In this document: piece after piece, positions 23,131-35,455 of the stretch
Numbering within the stretch: position 1 is the first letter of the stretch
How the letters are laid out: the number at the start of each line of letters is the position of its first letter
Origin: Paguma larvata
Lineage: Eukaryota; Chordata; Mammalia; Carnivora; Viverridae
Length of the DNA: 64,000 nt
Assembly: GCA_030068075.1 (NCBI GenBank)
Contig: CM057826.1
Span: forward strand, 64,081,312 to 64,145,311
Reading direction: 5' to 3'
Position numbers and translations under genes: made by a program
Notes under the pieces: model-generated
What the model was told of the DNA's origin: nothing
Databases searched by the model: none
The model's input: only the letters and a program-made list of their open reading frames with translations

Positions 23131-23844
23131 GCCATATCCTCCATGGGGCCGGGTGAGGTGGAGTCCTTTTCCCTGAGGCAAGTGACCTCGTGGAGGAGAG
23201 GCCCAGTCAGGAAGGAAGGAGGGAGTTGCGGGTACTTTGGCCACTTAGTGTTCACTTTATCCCTTGGGTCAGGATTCTGGCACACGTGCTCTCAAATTCC
23301 CACATCCTGTCCAGGCTTTGGAATTCCCACCTCCTGAATATTTTCCAGATTTGTTTCTCCTTCTCACATTGCTTCTGCAATGTGAACTGGACAGTTGCAG
23401 TAACCTTCTCACCACTGCCCCGTCTCCAGCATTAACCCCTTGTGACGGCCTATAGGATGGTCTTTCTCACCTCCACCTCTACGGCTCAGGTTTAAACTCC
23501 TTAGCATGGTGGTGGCAGGGCGGCACACCGGCCCTCTTGTGACTGGACACACCTCCCTCTGTTCTTTCTCCCATCTCTTCCTTGTGCCTGTCATGTATCG
23601 AAGCCAGACAGATACTCTGCATTCTCTCTCACCTGTCTTTTTTCCAGCCTGGAAAGCCCCACCCAGCTTCCTTTAGTTTGATTGAAGTCCCAACCCTCAA
23701 TGAGCAATGACCTTTCTGAAGACATCTCCTTGGTGTGGAGCACAGGAGAGGCCCTCTTCTGATCCTGATCAAGCCTGCTTTTCATCGCAGCAGCTCCTCT
23801 GCTGTCCCGTCCACCTCACCCTGGGAGGAATATAGTGAGGTGAA

Positions 23845-24040
23845 GAGGGCATGGGCCTTGTCTACATAGATGTGGCTTCAGGTCTCCCTCCCATTTGTTC
23901 AAGCTATTAACTTGGCCACTGACTCACCTGCCCTGAGTCTGCTTCCACGTCTGTAAAATTAGGGTGAGGCCCTCCACCTTATTCTGAGATACTGCATGTG
24001 AAACCCTTAGCTCCATGCCTAATGAGGGGTAGCTGTGGTA
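23845..24040 (+). repeat. MIR (sense)
   Basis: Diverged MIR: 'AACTTGGCCACTGACTCACC', 'CTGAGTCTGCTTCCACGTCTGTAAAATTAGGG' and 'GCTCCATGCCTAATGAGGGG'. Confidence 0.65.
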
Positions 24041-24264
24041 TTAGAGATGGAAAACGCTGAGCAAGGGGACTAAGTCTTTTTTATGGGATATCCCCAGTGA
24101 AACCCAGTTCCTAAGGAGTAGTAGGTATCCATGAATTAATCTGAATAAGAAAAGGTACCTCTAGATTGACATAAGCGAATGAATCTGAGGAAGAGAAGAC
24201 ATCTTTCTACTTTTTACTGTCCCAGTTGTCTGGGTACAATTAGTGCACCTGCTTAACTCCTTAA

Positions 24265-25650
24265 TTTCTTAATTTAAGTTTTTAAAACAGTTTTAAGATA
24301 TAAATCACACACTCTACAGCTCACCTGTTTAAAGTGTGCAATTCATATATCCACAGAGTTGTGCAACCATTACCAATGAATTTTAGAACATTTCATCACT
24401 CCAGAAAGAAACCTTATACCTAGTAGCAGTCCACTCTATATTTCTTTCTAACTTTCCCACCCCCACCCCCCCAGCTGGGCAACCACTAATCTTTCTGTCT
24501 CTGTAGATTTGCACACTTTGGACATTTCATGGAAATGGATTCATGGAATATATAGTCTTTTGTGACTGGCTTCCTTCACTTTGCATAATGCTTTCAAGGT
24601 TCATTCCTAATGTATCAAATTCATGCCATTTTTTTGCTGAATAATATTCTGCTGTATGGATATGGTGTATCTATTTATCCATTCATTAGTTGAAGGACTT
24701 TGGCTGGTATAATAATGTTGCTGAGAAGATTCATGTTGAAGTTCTTATGTGGACATACGTTTTAATTTCTCTTGGGTGTATACCTAGGAGTGGAATTGCT
24801 GGGTATAACATTTGCGAGGAACTGCCAAAATGTTTTCCATAATGGTTGCGCCATTTTACATTCCTGCCAGCAATGTATAAGGTTCCCAATTTCTCTGCAT
24901 TCTCACCAACACTTGTTACAATTTGTCTTTTTGATTGTAACTATCCTGTTGGATGTAAAGTGTTATTGTGGTTTTGATTTGCATTTTCCTGATACATAAT
25001 GCAGTTGGGCATCTTTTTATGTACTTATTGACCATTTGTATATCTTCTTTGGAGAAATGTCTATTCTTTGCCAAGTTATAAAATTGGGTTGTCTTTTTAA
25101 TGTTGAGTATAAAAGGTTTTGTAAAAATATATATATTTTTATATATTTATTTTTGTAAATATATATATATGTGTATATATATATATATGTTCATTATACA
25201 AGTCTGTTATCAGATATTTAATTTAGAAATGTTTTCTCTCATTCTGTGGGTTTTACTTTCTTGGCAGTGTCCTTTCATGTACAAGAGCGTTTAATTTTGA
25301 TGGAGTCCAATTTGTTTTTTCTTTGGTTTCCTGTGCTTTTGGAGTCATTTCTGAGAAACTATCACCTAATGCAAGGTCATGAAGATTTACTCCTATGTCT
25401 TCGTCTAAGAGTTTTATAGCGTTAGTTCTTAGATTTAAGTCCATGATTCATAGGTCTAAGATAGATCTGTGGATATCTAGTTGTCCTAGCTCATTTTTGG
25501 AAAGATTATTTTTTCTTATTGAACTGTCTCGGTCTGTTATAAAAAAATCAATGGAAATAAATATGGAAATTAATATCTGGACTGTCAATTCTATTTTATT
25601 GATTTGCATGCCCATTTTTATGCATCTTTTATTAGTTCCTTAGTAAGGGA
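24265..25650 (-). mobile_element. L1 3' part incl. ORF2 C-terminus (antisense)
   Basis: Reverse L1. The 3'UTR is at left ('GTGTGCAATTCATATATCCACAGAGTTG'). ORF2 C-terminal coding remnants at 25253-25444 on the minus strand translate with 'MTPKAQETKEKTNW', an L1 ORF2 hallmark. Stops and frameshifts show it is dead. 5' truncated within ORF2. A TA microsatellite interrupts it at about 25122-25190. Confidence 0.87.
25122..25190. repeat. (TA)n microsatellite
   Basis: Imperfect TA-rich tract inside the reverse L1. Confidence 0.85.
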
Positions 25651-25704
25651 GGTGTTTGTCATTTAGCAAAGAAACACTCCAGGTTAAAGCAAATTTGATA
25701 TGTA

Positions 25705-26383
25705 CAGAGGACTGAGCAGGGGTTAGAGCAGTGGAAACGCAACAACAGAGAGCATGCAACACACTCCAAACACACTTTCTGAAGTTTCAGGCCCTGGACA
25801 GTGTATGATCCCTTTTATAGTCCTCAAAGGTGCAGGACATGTAACAAGCTATTAAAACACGTGAAAGACAGAAACCTAGCCAAAATGATGAAATGGAAGA
25901 ATTCTTCTTAAAAGAAAATCCAGGAAGAAGTGACAGCCAGAGAATTGCTCAAAACGTATATAAACAATATATCTGAACAAGAATTTAGAATAACAGTCAT
26001 AAGACTAATAGCGGGCTTGAGAAAAGCATAGAAGACAGCAGAGAATCTATTGCTGCACAGATCAGAGACCTAAGAAATAGTCATGAAGAATTAAGAAATG
26101 CTATAAATGAGATGCAAAATAGATACAGTGGCAGCGAGGATGGAAGAAGCAGAGGAGAGAATAGGTGGAGTAGAAGATAAAATTATGGAAAATGATGAAG
26201 CTGAAAAAAAAGAGGGAAAGGAAGTTACTAGAGCATGGGGGGAGAATTAGGGTCATAGGAGTTCCAGAAGAGTGAGAGAAAGGGACACAAGGTTTATTTG
26301 AACAAATTATAGCAGAGAATTCCTAATCTGGGGAAGGAAGCAGGCATGTAAGTCCAAGAGGCACAGAGAACTCCCTTCAAAAG
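25705..26383 (+). mobile_element. L1 5'/ORF1 fragment with its own TSD
   Basis: Carnivore L1 sequence from the region before ORF1 into ORF1. In one frame, broken by stops, it reads ORF1-like text such as 'SIAAQIRDLRNSHEELRNAI' at about 26045-26110, and it ends 'GGCACAGAGAACTCCCTTC'. A 14-bp TSD, AAATTTGATATGTA, lies at 25691-25704 and 26384-26397. The fragment lacks ORF2 and the normal L1 3' end yet has target-site duplication. Confidence 0.82.
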
Positions 26384-26429
26384 AAATTTGATATGTAATA
26401 CTTTGAAAAAATATCCTGTAAACTTCCTG

Positions 26430-26530
26430 TGGGTGGTGAAACATTGTCTGTTTTATCCACTATAAAATCCTCAAGAACCTGGAAGAGTGTCAGGCACATG
26501 GTGGTGCTCAGTAAATAGTTGTCACATTTG
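26430..26530 (+). repeat. L2 3' end (sense)
   Basis: 'AGTGTCAGGCACATGGTGGTGCTCAGTAAATAGTTG' is a sense L2 terminus. Confidence 0.7.
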
Positions 26531-26760
26531 AAGGGCTGATAGAAGGATCATTTTAGTGAAGTTGCAGCTACTGCTTTTATAACTTGAAATCTCGGTTGAA
26601 TATTTAGATTTCCAAAAACTGTTCTGTGCAGCCTTTGACTATTGCTATTTACATTGTGTATAAAAGATTTGCCTTTGATTCTTGTGTACTCTTTCTGTAA
26701 ACTACGAGATAGAGAGCTAGAGAAAGGGTATTTGCATGTTTTATGAATAATTATGTTAGT

Positions 26761-26958
26761 TTTTTAAAGTTTATTTATTTTGAGTGAGAGAGAGAAAAAG
26801 AGCGAGCACATGCGTGTGCACTGTGGGGGAGAGGCAGAGAGAGAATTCTAAGTAGGCTCTGGACTGGCAATATAGAGCCTGACATGAGGCTCAAACTCAC
26901 TAACCATGAGATCATGAGCCGAAATCAAGAGTCAGCTGCTTAACTGAACAGGTGCCCC
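26761..26958 (-). repeat. CanSINE (antisense, head deletion)
   Basis: Reverse SINE. The expected GAGCCACCC near the head is missing: 'TTAACTGA' joins 'ACAGGTGCCCC'. Hence a small deletion near the pol III A box. Confidence 0.88.
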
Positions 26959-26959
26959 A

Positions 26960-29240
26960 ATTTTGTTTGTTTTGATAGGTGAAAGTGTAGCATGTGTGAT
27001 GAGTTAATATTTAAATAGGTGTGTGGATTTTATCTGTTACCTTGAAACGTACTGAGAGATTGCTAGAGATTTGTCCTGAGCAGTGTGCTGTGCAACGTTT
27101 TCCTCCTAGGAAAATGATGTAGATGGTTAGAAGACTACTTCTGAACATAACATACCCTTCCCCACCCTCATGGCTTCCATTTAACCCTGAACTTCTAGGA
27201 TTCCTAGGAGGATTGCAGGTTCAAGCCTAGGAAGCAACTATGGCTTTATGGAATTAGACTAACATCCCCCATGACTAAGGACAATTGTAGCAAATCTTAG
27301 TGGTATTGAAACTGGCATCAGGTACGCTTTACAGTTGTGTCTGAATTGCACAATTTGAAAGTTGGTAGTCTTCAAACACTTGAAAAACCCCAACAGGTAT
27401 GCTGGCAATAGGCATTTCCCTTGCTGAAGAACTTCTCAAGCGTCTAGAATCTAAATAATGCTATAGCAGGACAAATCTTTTGCATAAACTCATTTCTACC
27501 TGTCATTGTTTTTTCCTGCCAGCCACTCATTCTTTTGCCCAACAGTTCAGCTGTTGATTCTCTGCACCTAACCTGTGTGTGGTCACGTGGCCTGACTTAA
27601 TGCAGCCCCAAGATGCTGCCAGAAAACACAGCAGACACCAGGGGGAGAATGTGTAAGAGATGGCGTGAATTACAACAGACTGGATCTCACTTAGAATAGA
27701 GAGTGCTGGCATTCAGAATTGTCCCACCCAGTTCTCCGATTCTATAGGTGAGGGAACAGGGGCCTAATGAGGGGCGATTTGCCAGAGCCCAGCATAGGGT
27801 GCTAGTACCCTGTCTCTTGGTTTCCCATCTGGTCATTTCCTCGGTGCTTACCCACCCCTTGTTTCTTGGCAGCCTGCAAGGAGGGAAGGGCTGGGAGCTG
27901 ATTATAAAGGAAGAGGTCAGAACTGATTGAAAATCACTTAGGTTTACTGCCAATCTCATCTCCTCCCATGTTCCCAAGCCCTCCCGCTTCCCTCCTCCTT
28001 AAATTAAATCTTTATAGGCCTACGGTCTGGCCTGATTTCCTTCTGCAGTCTTGGGATGTGGATTTGTGGCTCTCTCTTCAGGTAGATTATAAGAAGGAGG
28101 CCCTTTTGTCTCAAGGAATCTTTTTTTTTTTTTTTTTTCAGTTTAGAAAAGAGTTTGCTTACATGGAATTTCTTTTCAGAGTGACACTTAATACATTGCA
28201 TTTTAATTATTTTGGCTTAAAAAATGCTTATTTATCTAAAAGGCCTAGAGTTCTTCCTTGGTCTTTATTTGGTAAAGCTGTACGCTGAGTTCATACAGCT
28301 CCATTCCGAATATCTCTTCAGGAAAGGAAATTAAAAACTGATTAGTGACCCTTCTTACTGCCTGAGGGTGGGTGCAAGGGAGGAGAGCAGAAAGGTAAAA
28401 TTGCTCTTTCGTTGAAAGGTTTCAGATGGGCCAATCATCAGGAGGCTAATAGATCTTTTCCCTTGATAACGATTATTTCACGCATCTGCAGCTGTTTACA
28501 AGGGCACTTGGAGGATGTGCAAATTTTCCAGAATTCCTCAGAGAGCCAGGTTGTTTTTCTTTCAGACACTGTTTTTACATCATGTTCTGAGGCAGTTATT
28601 TGAAGATAAATAGATTTTTGAGTGAGAGTATAGGGGGGGTCTGGACTAATACTGAGTGTCTGTAATTGTCGGTATGGCTTTGTGAACTCAATTCTACAAG
28701 AATTCATTCAGAGTTTATAGTGTGTCCATTAGCATCTAGGATTTCTGGCAGGGATGACAAAATAGAGGGAGGACTCTTCCCTGTAAGAAGTTTAACTTTT
28801 AGGTGAAAAGATGAACATGAATTTATAAAACAACAGACCCAAGCAAGAAAAGACAATTTGTAACCATGTATCGAGTTATGTGGTAGAGATTCTAAGAGGT
28901 AAAGAAATTCTTAGAAGAAGTCATGTTTCTAAAATACATGAGTGGGGTTAATAAAAAGAAAAGAGGTTCACAGTACCTTACCTGAAGCCTTTGGGACCAG
29001 GGGTGTTTTAGGATTTGAAAGTTTTCAGATTCCAGCCAGGTGATATGGTGTATATATACCGTGTATTTTGCATCATCTGAGGCCAGGTCTGGGGTGGCAC
29101 CTCATAAAACAAGCACATTAACATTTGTGCAGCTCATCTTCTGGATATTCACAGTAAGTGGATGTGTGTGCGGAAGGAGGGGGGTGCATAAATAGAGACT
29201 CCAAGTAGTCTTATGCCAGTTTACAACAGATTATTTTGTC
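26960..29240. other. Unassigned intronic sequence
   Basis: About 2.3 kb with no recognised exon or named repeat. A poly-T run lies at about 28121-28138. Several 60-106 codon ORFs have no recognisable domain. Confidence 0.45.
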
Positions 29241-29242
29241 CC

Positions 29243-29729
29243 TGTGTTAGTTACCTATTGCTGTGTGGCACGTTACATCCAAAAGTGAGCAGCTTCAAAA
29301 CAAACATTTATTACCTACAGATTCTGCGGATCTGGAATCCAGGAGCAGCTTAGCCGGATGAATCAGGTTCAGGGTCTCTCATGAGGCCGCACTCAAGCTG
29401 TAAGTGAGGCCTCAGTGATCTTGAAATGGTGGAGACGCTTCCTGGCTCACTGATGTGCATGTTGGCAAGTCTTGGCTCCTCACTACACGGGCCTGTTCGT
29501 TGGCTCCTGAGTGTTCCTGCAGCGTGGTGGCTGGCTTCCCTCCAGAGCAAGTGATCCTAGAGAGAGAGAGAAAGCCCAGGATAGAAGCCACGGTCTTTTT
29601 AACATCTTTTACTTTTGCAATACTCTGTTGGTCACACCAACCAACCTTGGTGTGAGAGGGGACAGTTTACAAGTGTGAATATTGGGAGGCAGGGGTCCCC
29701 GGGAGCCATCTTGAAGGTAGACTACCATA
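29243..29729 (-). mobile_element. MLT1-type LTR (ERVL-MaLR, antisense)
   Basis: Reads in reverse as an MLT1 LTR: 'TTAGTTACCTATTGCTGTG', 'AAACAAACATTTATTACC', 'GAAGCCACGGTCTTTTTAACATC' and the end 'GGAGCCATCTTGAAGGTAGACTACCATA'. Flanking pentamers GTCCC/GTCAT match at only three positions, in keeping with age. Confidence 0.85.
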
Positions 29730-30124
29730 GTCATCAAATGGGTTTTGGCATCAAACTTCAAATGTAGAGTTTTCATAGCTTTTTGGGTTTTCGATCGTGG
29801 AAAAAAGATTGTGACCTCTTTATAGACTTTGATTTCCTCAAAGTGATGACTTGTGAGGATGGACTGTGCTTCTGAAGCCAGTTTAGGATGGCAAGATAGC
29901 ATTAACATAGAGGAATAAATTTGGGGCAGGAAGAAGGGCATCTGAGAATACTCAATCTACTGCGTGCTAGGCACTGTATGTCATACTGGGGATAAAAGGG
30001 TGAATTACATATCACTGTAACCATCTGGAGCTAGAATTATGCTTTGAGAAATCTAGAATTTTACTTTGAGAAGTAATCAGTGCTTGAAGAAAATATTTTT
30101 ATTGAGTGTCTAAATAAAAAAGAC

Positions 30125-30310
30125 AGCTTGTGTAGTGGGAAAAGGAAAGAATGCAGACTCAGAAAACCTGGATTCCCGTTCCAGCTCTTTCATTTCTTAG
30201 CTTGGAAAAGTCGATGTTTTGGAGCCCTAGTTTTTCATTTGTAAAATTAAACCGATGCTATGTTATCCCATCAAGATCACAAGCATTATAAGGTTCAAAG
30301 GGGATAATGG
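30125..30310 (+). repeat. MIR (sense)
   Basis: 'TAGTGGGAAAAGG...AACCTGGATTCCCGTTCCAGCTC' followed by 'TTTTTCATTTGTAAAATTAAACCGATG' fits MIR. Confidence 0.7.
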
Positions 30311-30374
30311 CTGAAAAAACTCTTGGAAAATTCTAAAGTGTTATGGAGTGTTAATTTACTGACTAATAAACTTT

Positions 30375-30530
30375 GGCAAATTATTTAACTCTGTGCCTCG
30401 GTTTCATCACCTACTTCAAGGGTGATTATGAGGTTTGATTGAAATAGCCCATGTAAGGGCTTAGAATAGTGCCCAGCACATGATAGACAACATGAAAAAT
30501 ACCAAATAAATATTAGGTGTTATTATTATG
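30375..30530 (+). repeat. MIR 3' part (sense)
   Basis: 'CTCTGTGCCTCGGTTTCATCACC', 'TTATGAGGTTTGATTGAAATAG' and 'AATAGTGCCCAGCACATGATAG' form a MIR 3' half. Confidence 0.78.
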
Positions 30531-32490
30531 TAGCCTTATAGTGCTAATCCTAATGGGAGATTAAAAAGAAGTGAAATGATGACTCAGTGTGTCTTTAGAC
30601 AATTCTAAATAATGAGTCAAATTACAATTTCCCTGAAGAGGCTTTTTATTATTTATATTTGCATTTGCTGATTAGAAAACTGATTTATTGGGTTGGGCAG
30701 AGACCACTTTGAAAACAGCTTCCTCCCCACCCCCTCTCTTTTTTTGATGTCGATCTTCATGTGCAGCTTTTCAGACTTCTGAAGGTCAGAGCTGAAAATA
30801 AATCCCTTTGCATTAATGGTAACGTAGTAGTCAGTTTGCCTACCCAAGCATAAAGAGTTAAGTTCAATTTAGATAATCTTGATCACTGGATGAAGATGTG
30901 TTTCAAAAACGAGGCTTCGGTTTGGAAATCTGGCAGGATTTACTCATTAAAATTCTTTGTAGGACTAAAATTATGAGTTAACACTGAAGACTTGCTATTT
31001 TTTTGTGAATTTCAGTGATGATGACAATTGAGTTTATTACAATTTAGCCTTTGTAAGAATCTTAATAGCCTTATTTTGAAGATCATGAAAACTTAAATAA
31101 TTATTTTCTAGAGTCTTTTGTCCATGAACCTTGAAGAACTTTTCCTTAGACTGCCTTTAAGCTATTACACGCCCCTGGAGAGAGAAGGCTGTGACAATGT
31201 CATGGAAACGTCAGTATTGACACAGGCATGATAGGAACTCCTGAAGAATGGCTGTAAAGGAAACTAGACCCTAGGCAGATACAACCAGATCAGTCTCCTT
31301 AGGTCCTGTGAATGGGGGTGAAAAAACTTGGGCACTTTGTGTGCTTTCAGGTTAAAAATCTGGAGTTTTCCTCCTGCTTGAAAATGCTGAATGATATGTG
31401 TGCATATGTGCACATATACGTCCACCAGAAGGAAAATGATAAGTGGCCTAACATTTAAGTACCATTTTAATATTTGGGTCAGTTGTGTTAAAATATATGA
31501 TTAACTGCTCTCTAGGAAACCATTTATCTTCCTTTTAAATATTATTTTCAAATGACGAGCAGTATTTATATCCGGAAACAATACATATTTTTTGAGTATG
31601 AAAATCAGGGCAACCTAAAACAGGTGTGCATGTTCAATAAGGTGTACCTTGTTTACTCAAAAAATTATTTTTCTGAAAATTTTCATTGTGAATTCATTCA
31701 TGTTTTAAAATGCTTCCCATCTGGTGTCATTGACAAGTTGAGAAAGACATAAGGATTTATTTCCGCTAGGGGAAGGGCAGGTGATTTTATGTGCCAAATC
31801 GTTTAGTTTCCTGGGTCTTAGGCGTGCTCCTCCCCTTGCCGCAGGCACTGCTGCATGACCAAAGCCATGTTCCCAAAGAAGAGTGCTGTGGTTTTCAGCA
31901 AGAAGCACAAGGCAGGCATACCTCTATTTGGCTTTACTAGTATATGTTTCTGCCTTTGTCCTCAAATGGTTGGATAATTTTGTGCTTTCTGCCTGAGGTT
32001 GGGGTAGCAAAGTGACAACAAAGTGACCATTTCTTCCCATGCTTAATAAATTCAGCCTCTCTGAGTGAAATCCGTGGCTTTTTAAACATGCTGAGTTGTT
32101 AGTTTTGTAAGCATGTTCGACCAAAAATGATGAGCTGAGATGACTTACGCTGACTGGTGTATTTTGAGTCTCGTTGCATGTATTTGTCAAAGAGCTGGAA
32201 TCTCATTTTGGCTAGTCTTTTTTCCATCGAAGATTCATTGACACTACTTGGGTCAGTTTGGTTGTATTTCTTGTGTTCGATTCCTAGTGCAGGCAGAAAA
32301 CAGATTAAGAGCCAGTGAGAACCCAAATATTTGGAAATATCTGTAACTTTTTATAATACTGATAGATTTTACACTTCTTGAAACTTTTGGGCTGAGAATA
32401 TAGCATATATAGTCCACATGTACGTTTGCTAGTACATGTCTGGTTATTTCTGGTTATGTCACTGCATGCGGGGATAACATTAAAAAAAAA
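30531..32490. other. Unassigned intronic sequence
   Basis: Roughly 2 kb of AT-rich sequence without a recognisable exon or repeat. Confidence 0.5.
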
Positions 32491-32500
32491 AGTTCTTCAG

Positions 32501-32709
32501 GGGCTCCTCGGTGGCTCAGTCAGTTAAGTGTCGGACTTTGGCTCCCGTCGTAATTTCATGGTTCATGGGTTCAAGCCCCCTGTTGGGCTCTGTGCTGACA
32601 ACTCAGAGCCTGGAGCCTGCTTCGGATTCTGTGTCTCCCTCTCTGTTCCTCCCCCACTCACATTCTGTCTCTCTCTGCCTCTCAAAAAGAAATAAATGTT
32701 AAAAAAAAA
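32501..32709 (+). repeat. CanSINE, felid type (sense)
   Basis: Complete sense copy ending in AAATAAATGTTAAAAAAAAA. TSD TCTTCAG lies at 32494-32500 and 32710-32716. Confidence 0.94.
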
Positions 32710-33182
32710 TCTTCAGAATTAATGAGACAACTTTGACTGAGAAATAGTTTCTTCTTATGTAGGAACTGCTAGCTCTTAACTGAGTAAGAGATAGGGAAGG
32801 ATTCTGCAGATCCTGGGTAATGAGTATGGTAAATGCATGTTCGATACAAGCATTTGAACATGAGGATAAATAGCTGAATTTCCTTCTAGCTCTGAAAGGC
32901 TGATGGGTTGTGTCTGAAGTGTCTGTGGTGACAGGTGCTAGTTTTCAAGCCTGTAGATTGTGTCTGTGGTTTATCTAGTCTGGAGCAACAATATACTTTT
33001 TGTTACTCAGGCTTCTGTTACTGTGGCTTTTTCAGTTCCCCTCCTAAAGTGGACAGGGCCCAGGAAAATCAATTAAATTTCTTTTTTTCAACAACTTGGA
33101 TAATTGATTTGGTAGGGAAAGGAGAGGGAAGCAGTTTGTTCTTTCTTGGACTCATGAGCATTTAAATTTTTTAATTACTTCT

Positions 33183-33392
33183 GGGACGCCTGGGTAGCTC
33201 AGTTGGTTAAACATCTGACTCTTGGTTTCGGCTCAGGTCATGATCTCACAGTTCATGAGACTGAGCGCCAAGTTAGGCTCTGTACTGATGGTGTGGAACC
33301 TGCTTGGGATTCTCTGTCTCCCTCTGTCTCTGCCCATTCTCTGCTCCCGCATGTGCTCCCTCTCACTCTCAAACAAACTTGAAAAATAATTT
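33183..33392 (+). repeat. CanSINE (sense)
   Basis: Head GGGACGCCTGGGTAGCTCAG with intact A-box region, CT-rich body and A-rich tail. It forms an inverted pair with the SINE 160 bp downstream. Confidence 0.92.
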
Positions 33393-33550
33393 TTAAAATT
33401 TTCCCTTTTTTTCAGGATTTTATCATTTTCTTCTTTAAGACTGCTTCATTAAGTAAGACCATATACATAGTTAAAGGTTGCTCATAAGAAAATGTGAGTC
33501 AGTAATTCAATGGAAGTTTTAACAATATTTACTATGTACCAGATGTTTTA

Positions 33551-33738
33551 AAATTTATTTATTTATTTTGAGCAGAGTGGAGGAGGGACAGAGAAAGAGA
33601 GAGGATCCCAAGTAACACTGGGATCCCACTAACAGTGCAGAGCCTGATGTGGGGCTCAATCTCACAAACCATGAGATCATGACCTGAGCTGAAATTAAGA
33701 GTTGGAGGCTTAACTGTCTGAGCCACCCAGGCACCCCT
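33551..33738 (-). repeat. CanSINE (antisense)
   Basis: TSD GTACC(C)AGATGTTTTA lies at 33536-33550 and 33739-33754; one copy has an extra C. The body carries a small local duplication ('GGATCCCAAGTAACACTGGGATCCCA'). Confidence 0.93.
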
Positions 33739-34129
33739 GTACCCAGATGTTTTACATCTCATGAAATGCCTGACACCCAGTGACATCTAGTAAATGTTAA
33801 CTTTCCTTTCCAGCCAGTTGTGGGGGATACAAAACGAACATGTGTGAAATTATAAGAGAACAGTTAAATGTAGACAAGGACTGGAAGTGAGATATTACAG
33901 TGTGGAACTGGAAGTCTCATGGAGAAGTGTGTCTTGAATTTTGAATTTTACTTTTAAGGGTAAGTGGGCTTTAGATCTACAGAGAGTGAGAAGTTGTCCA
34001 GTGGAACAGCTGAGATGATGAGGATGCTGGCTGACCCTGGAGGCAAAGGGGAAGATCGTGTTGCTTCCACTTGGTGTTATTTGATAAGAGAAGAACCTGA
34101 AAACCAGTGAAGAGGAGTCAAGACCTGGT

Positions 34130-34630
34130 GTTTGATAAGTCAAAATGGGGAGAGTCCTGGCAGGATTTTAGAGAGGTAAGTTGGCAGGTAACTACCACTG
34201 CAGGCTGGATTGCAGTGTGGAGAACCTGGGGTCTGGGAGAGCAGTAGTGGTGAGGTGATGAGAGCTGGGCAATGACCGTGGAGTGGAATAGAAAAAAACC
34301 ACACAGTTTTGGACTATGGTGAGGCCATCCCACACAACCCCTCCCAGAGTGGAGCTTACAGCTTAGTGGGAGAGCAGGTGTTTGAGTGTACAGGTGTGGG
34401 GAGGAAATGGTGGTGGTGACACAGGACTCTGATGGAGAGACAGGGAAACTTTCCTGAGGAACTCCTGTTTGGGTTGAATGGTGGTGATGTGGAGGCAGAA
34501 GTTCTAGGCAGAGGGAACAGTGTATGCAAAGGCCCTGGGCAGAGAACCCTCTGTGTTTGGAGTGCAGTCAGGGGATAAGTGAAATTGTTGGTGGTATGTT
34601 ACTGACATAAGCAAGGAGGGTATAGAGGGG
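34130..34630 (-). repeat. L2 body (antisense)
   Basis: The segment 'TAGGCAGAGGGAACAGTGTATGCAAAGGCCCTGGGCAGAG' is characteristic antisense L2. Flanking purine-rich sequence fits the same element. Confidence 0.65.
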
Positions 34631-35074
34631 AATATTGGTGGAAGCTGGTGGTTTAGAAGGTTTGATTTTGTGGGGGAGGTGGAAGATGATGGATTTAGAA
34701 TTCTGTTGCTTCTGTCCTCTAACCTGTGTATCTGTCTGCCTCTAGGTGGGACCTACATACAAGGCTCATTCCCTAGAATGGCTGATTTGCCTAATTATGA
34801 CTCTACCTTTAGCTGGTATCTTGTTGAATGTAACCTACCTGAGATCAAAGTCACAGCAGTTGTACATAGTTGTGCTCATTAAAAAGTGTCCATTCTCTAG
34901 AGAAATGCACTTTCAAAATAATACTGTATTGTTTTGGTTAGCCCCTTTAAGCATGAAAGACGTCAGGTTTATCTTTTTAAGAGAATTCTTAAAAGACAAT
35001 AAAATGATTGATTTTTAAATTCTGAGTTCTAAGACTTAAGATTCATGAAGTTGTCAGAAATAAAGTCTATTTGT

Positions 35075-35455
35075 TTCTCAAACATGCAATCTGTTTCTGC
35101 CTTAGGGCCTCAGCTCCTGCTGTTTCTTCTGCCTGGAATGCTCTTCCCCCAGAATTCCACATGGCTTACCCTCGCCCGTTCAAGTCTCCGCTTAGACGTC
35201 TCCTTTCTAAGGCCCTCCCTGACCCTCTGCACTCACTTCCCCTAAGTCTTTTCTGCTCTATTTTTCTTCATCATACCTACCATGTACTAACATATAATTT
35301 ACTTACTGGTTTTGATTGTTGCTTGTCTTCTCTGCTAGAATGGATGCTTTATGAGGGCAGGGATTTTCTTTTTAGGATTTGTCCAGAGGTCTCCTCAACA
35401 CCTGCTGCAATGTCTGGCATATAGTGGGCTTGCAGCAAATATTTATTGAATGAAC
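35075..35455 (+). repeat. L2 3' end (sense)
   Basis: Sense L2: 'GCCTGGAATGCTCTTCCCCC', 'TCTAAGGCCCTCCCTGACC', 'TATGAGGGCAGGGATTTTC' and the terminus 'AAATATTTATTGAATGAA'. This accounts for the 66 and 117 codon ORFs here, which are not genes. Confidence 0.88.

Noticed and set aside
24265..26383. One twin-primed L1 spanning the antisense ORF2 part and the sense ORF1 part
   Set aside because: The sense fragment has its own 14-bp TSD and comes from ORF1, far from the ORF2 breakpoint of the antisense piece, so two separate insertions fit better.
35045..35424. 66 and 117 codon + strand ORFs
   Set aside because: They lie entirely in a sense L2 3' end.
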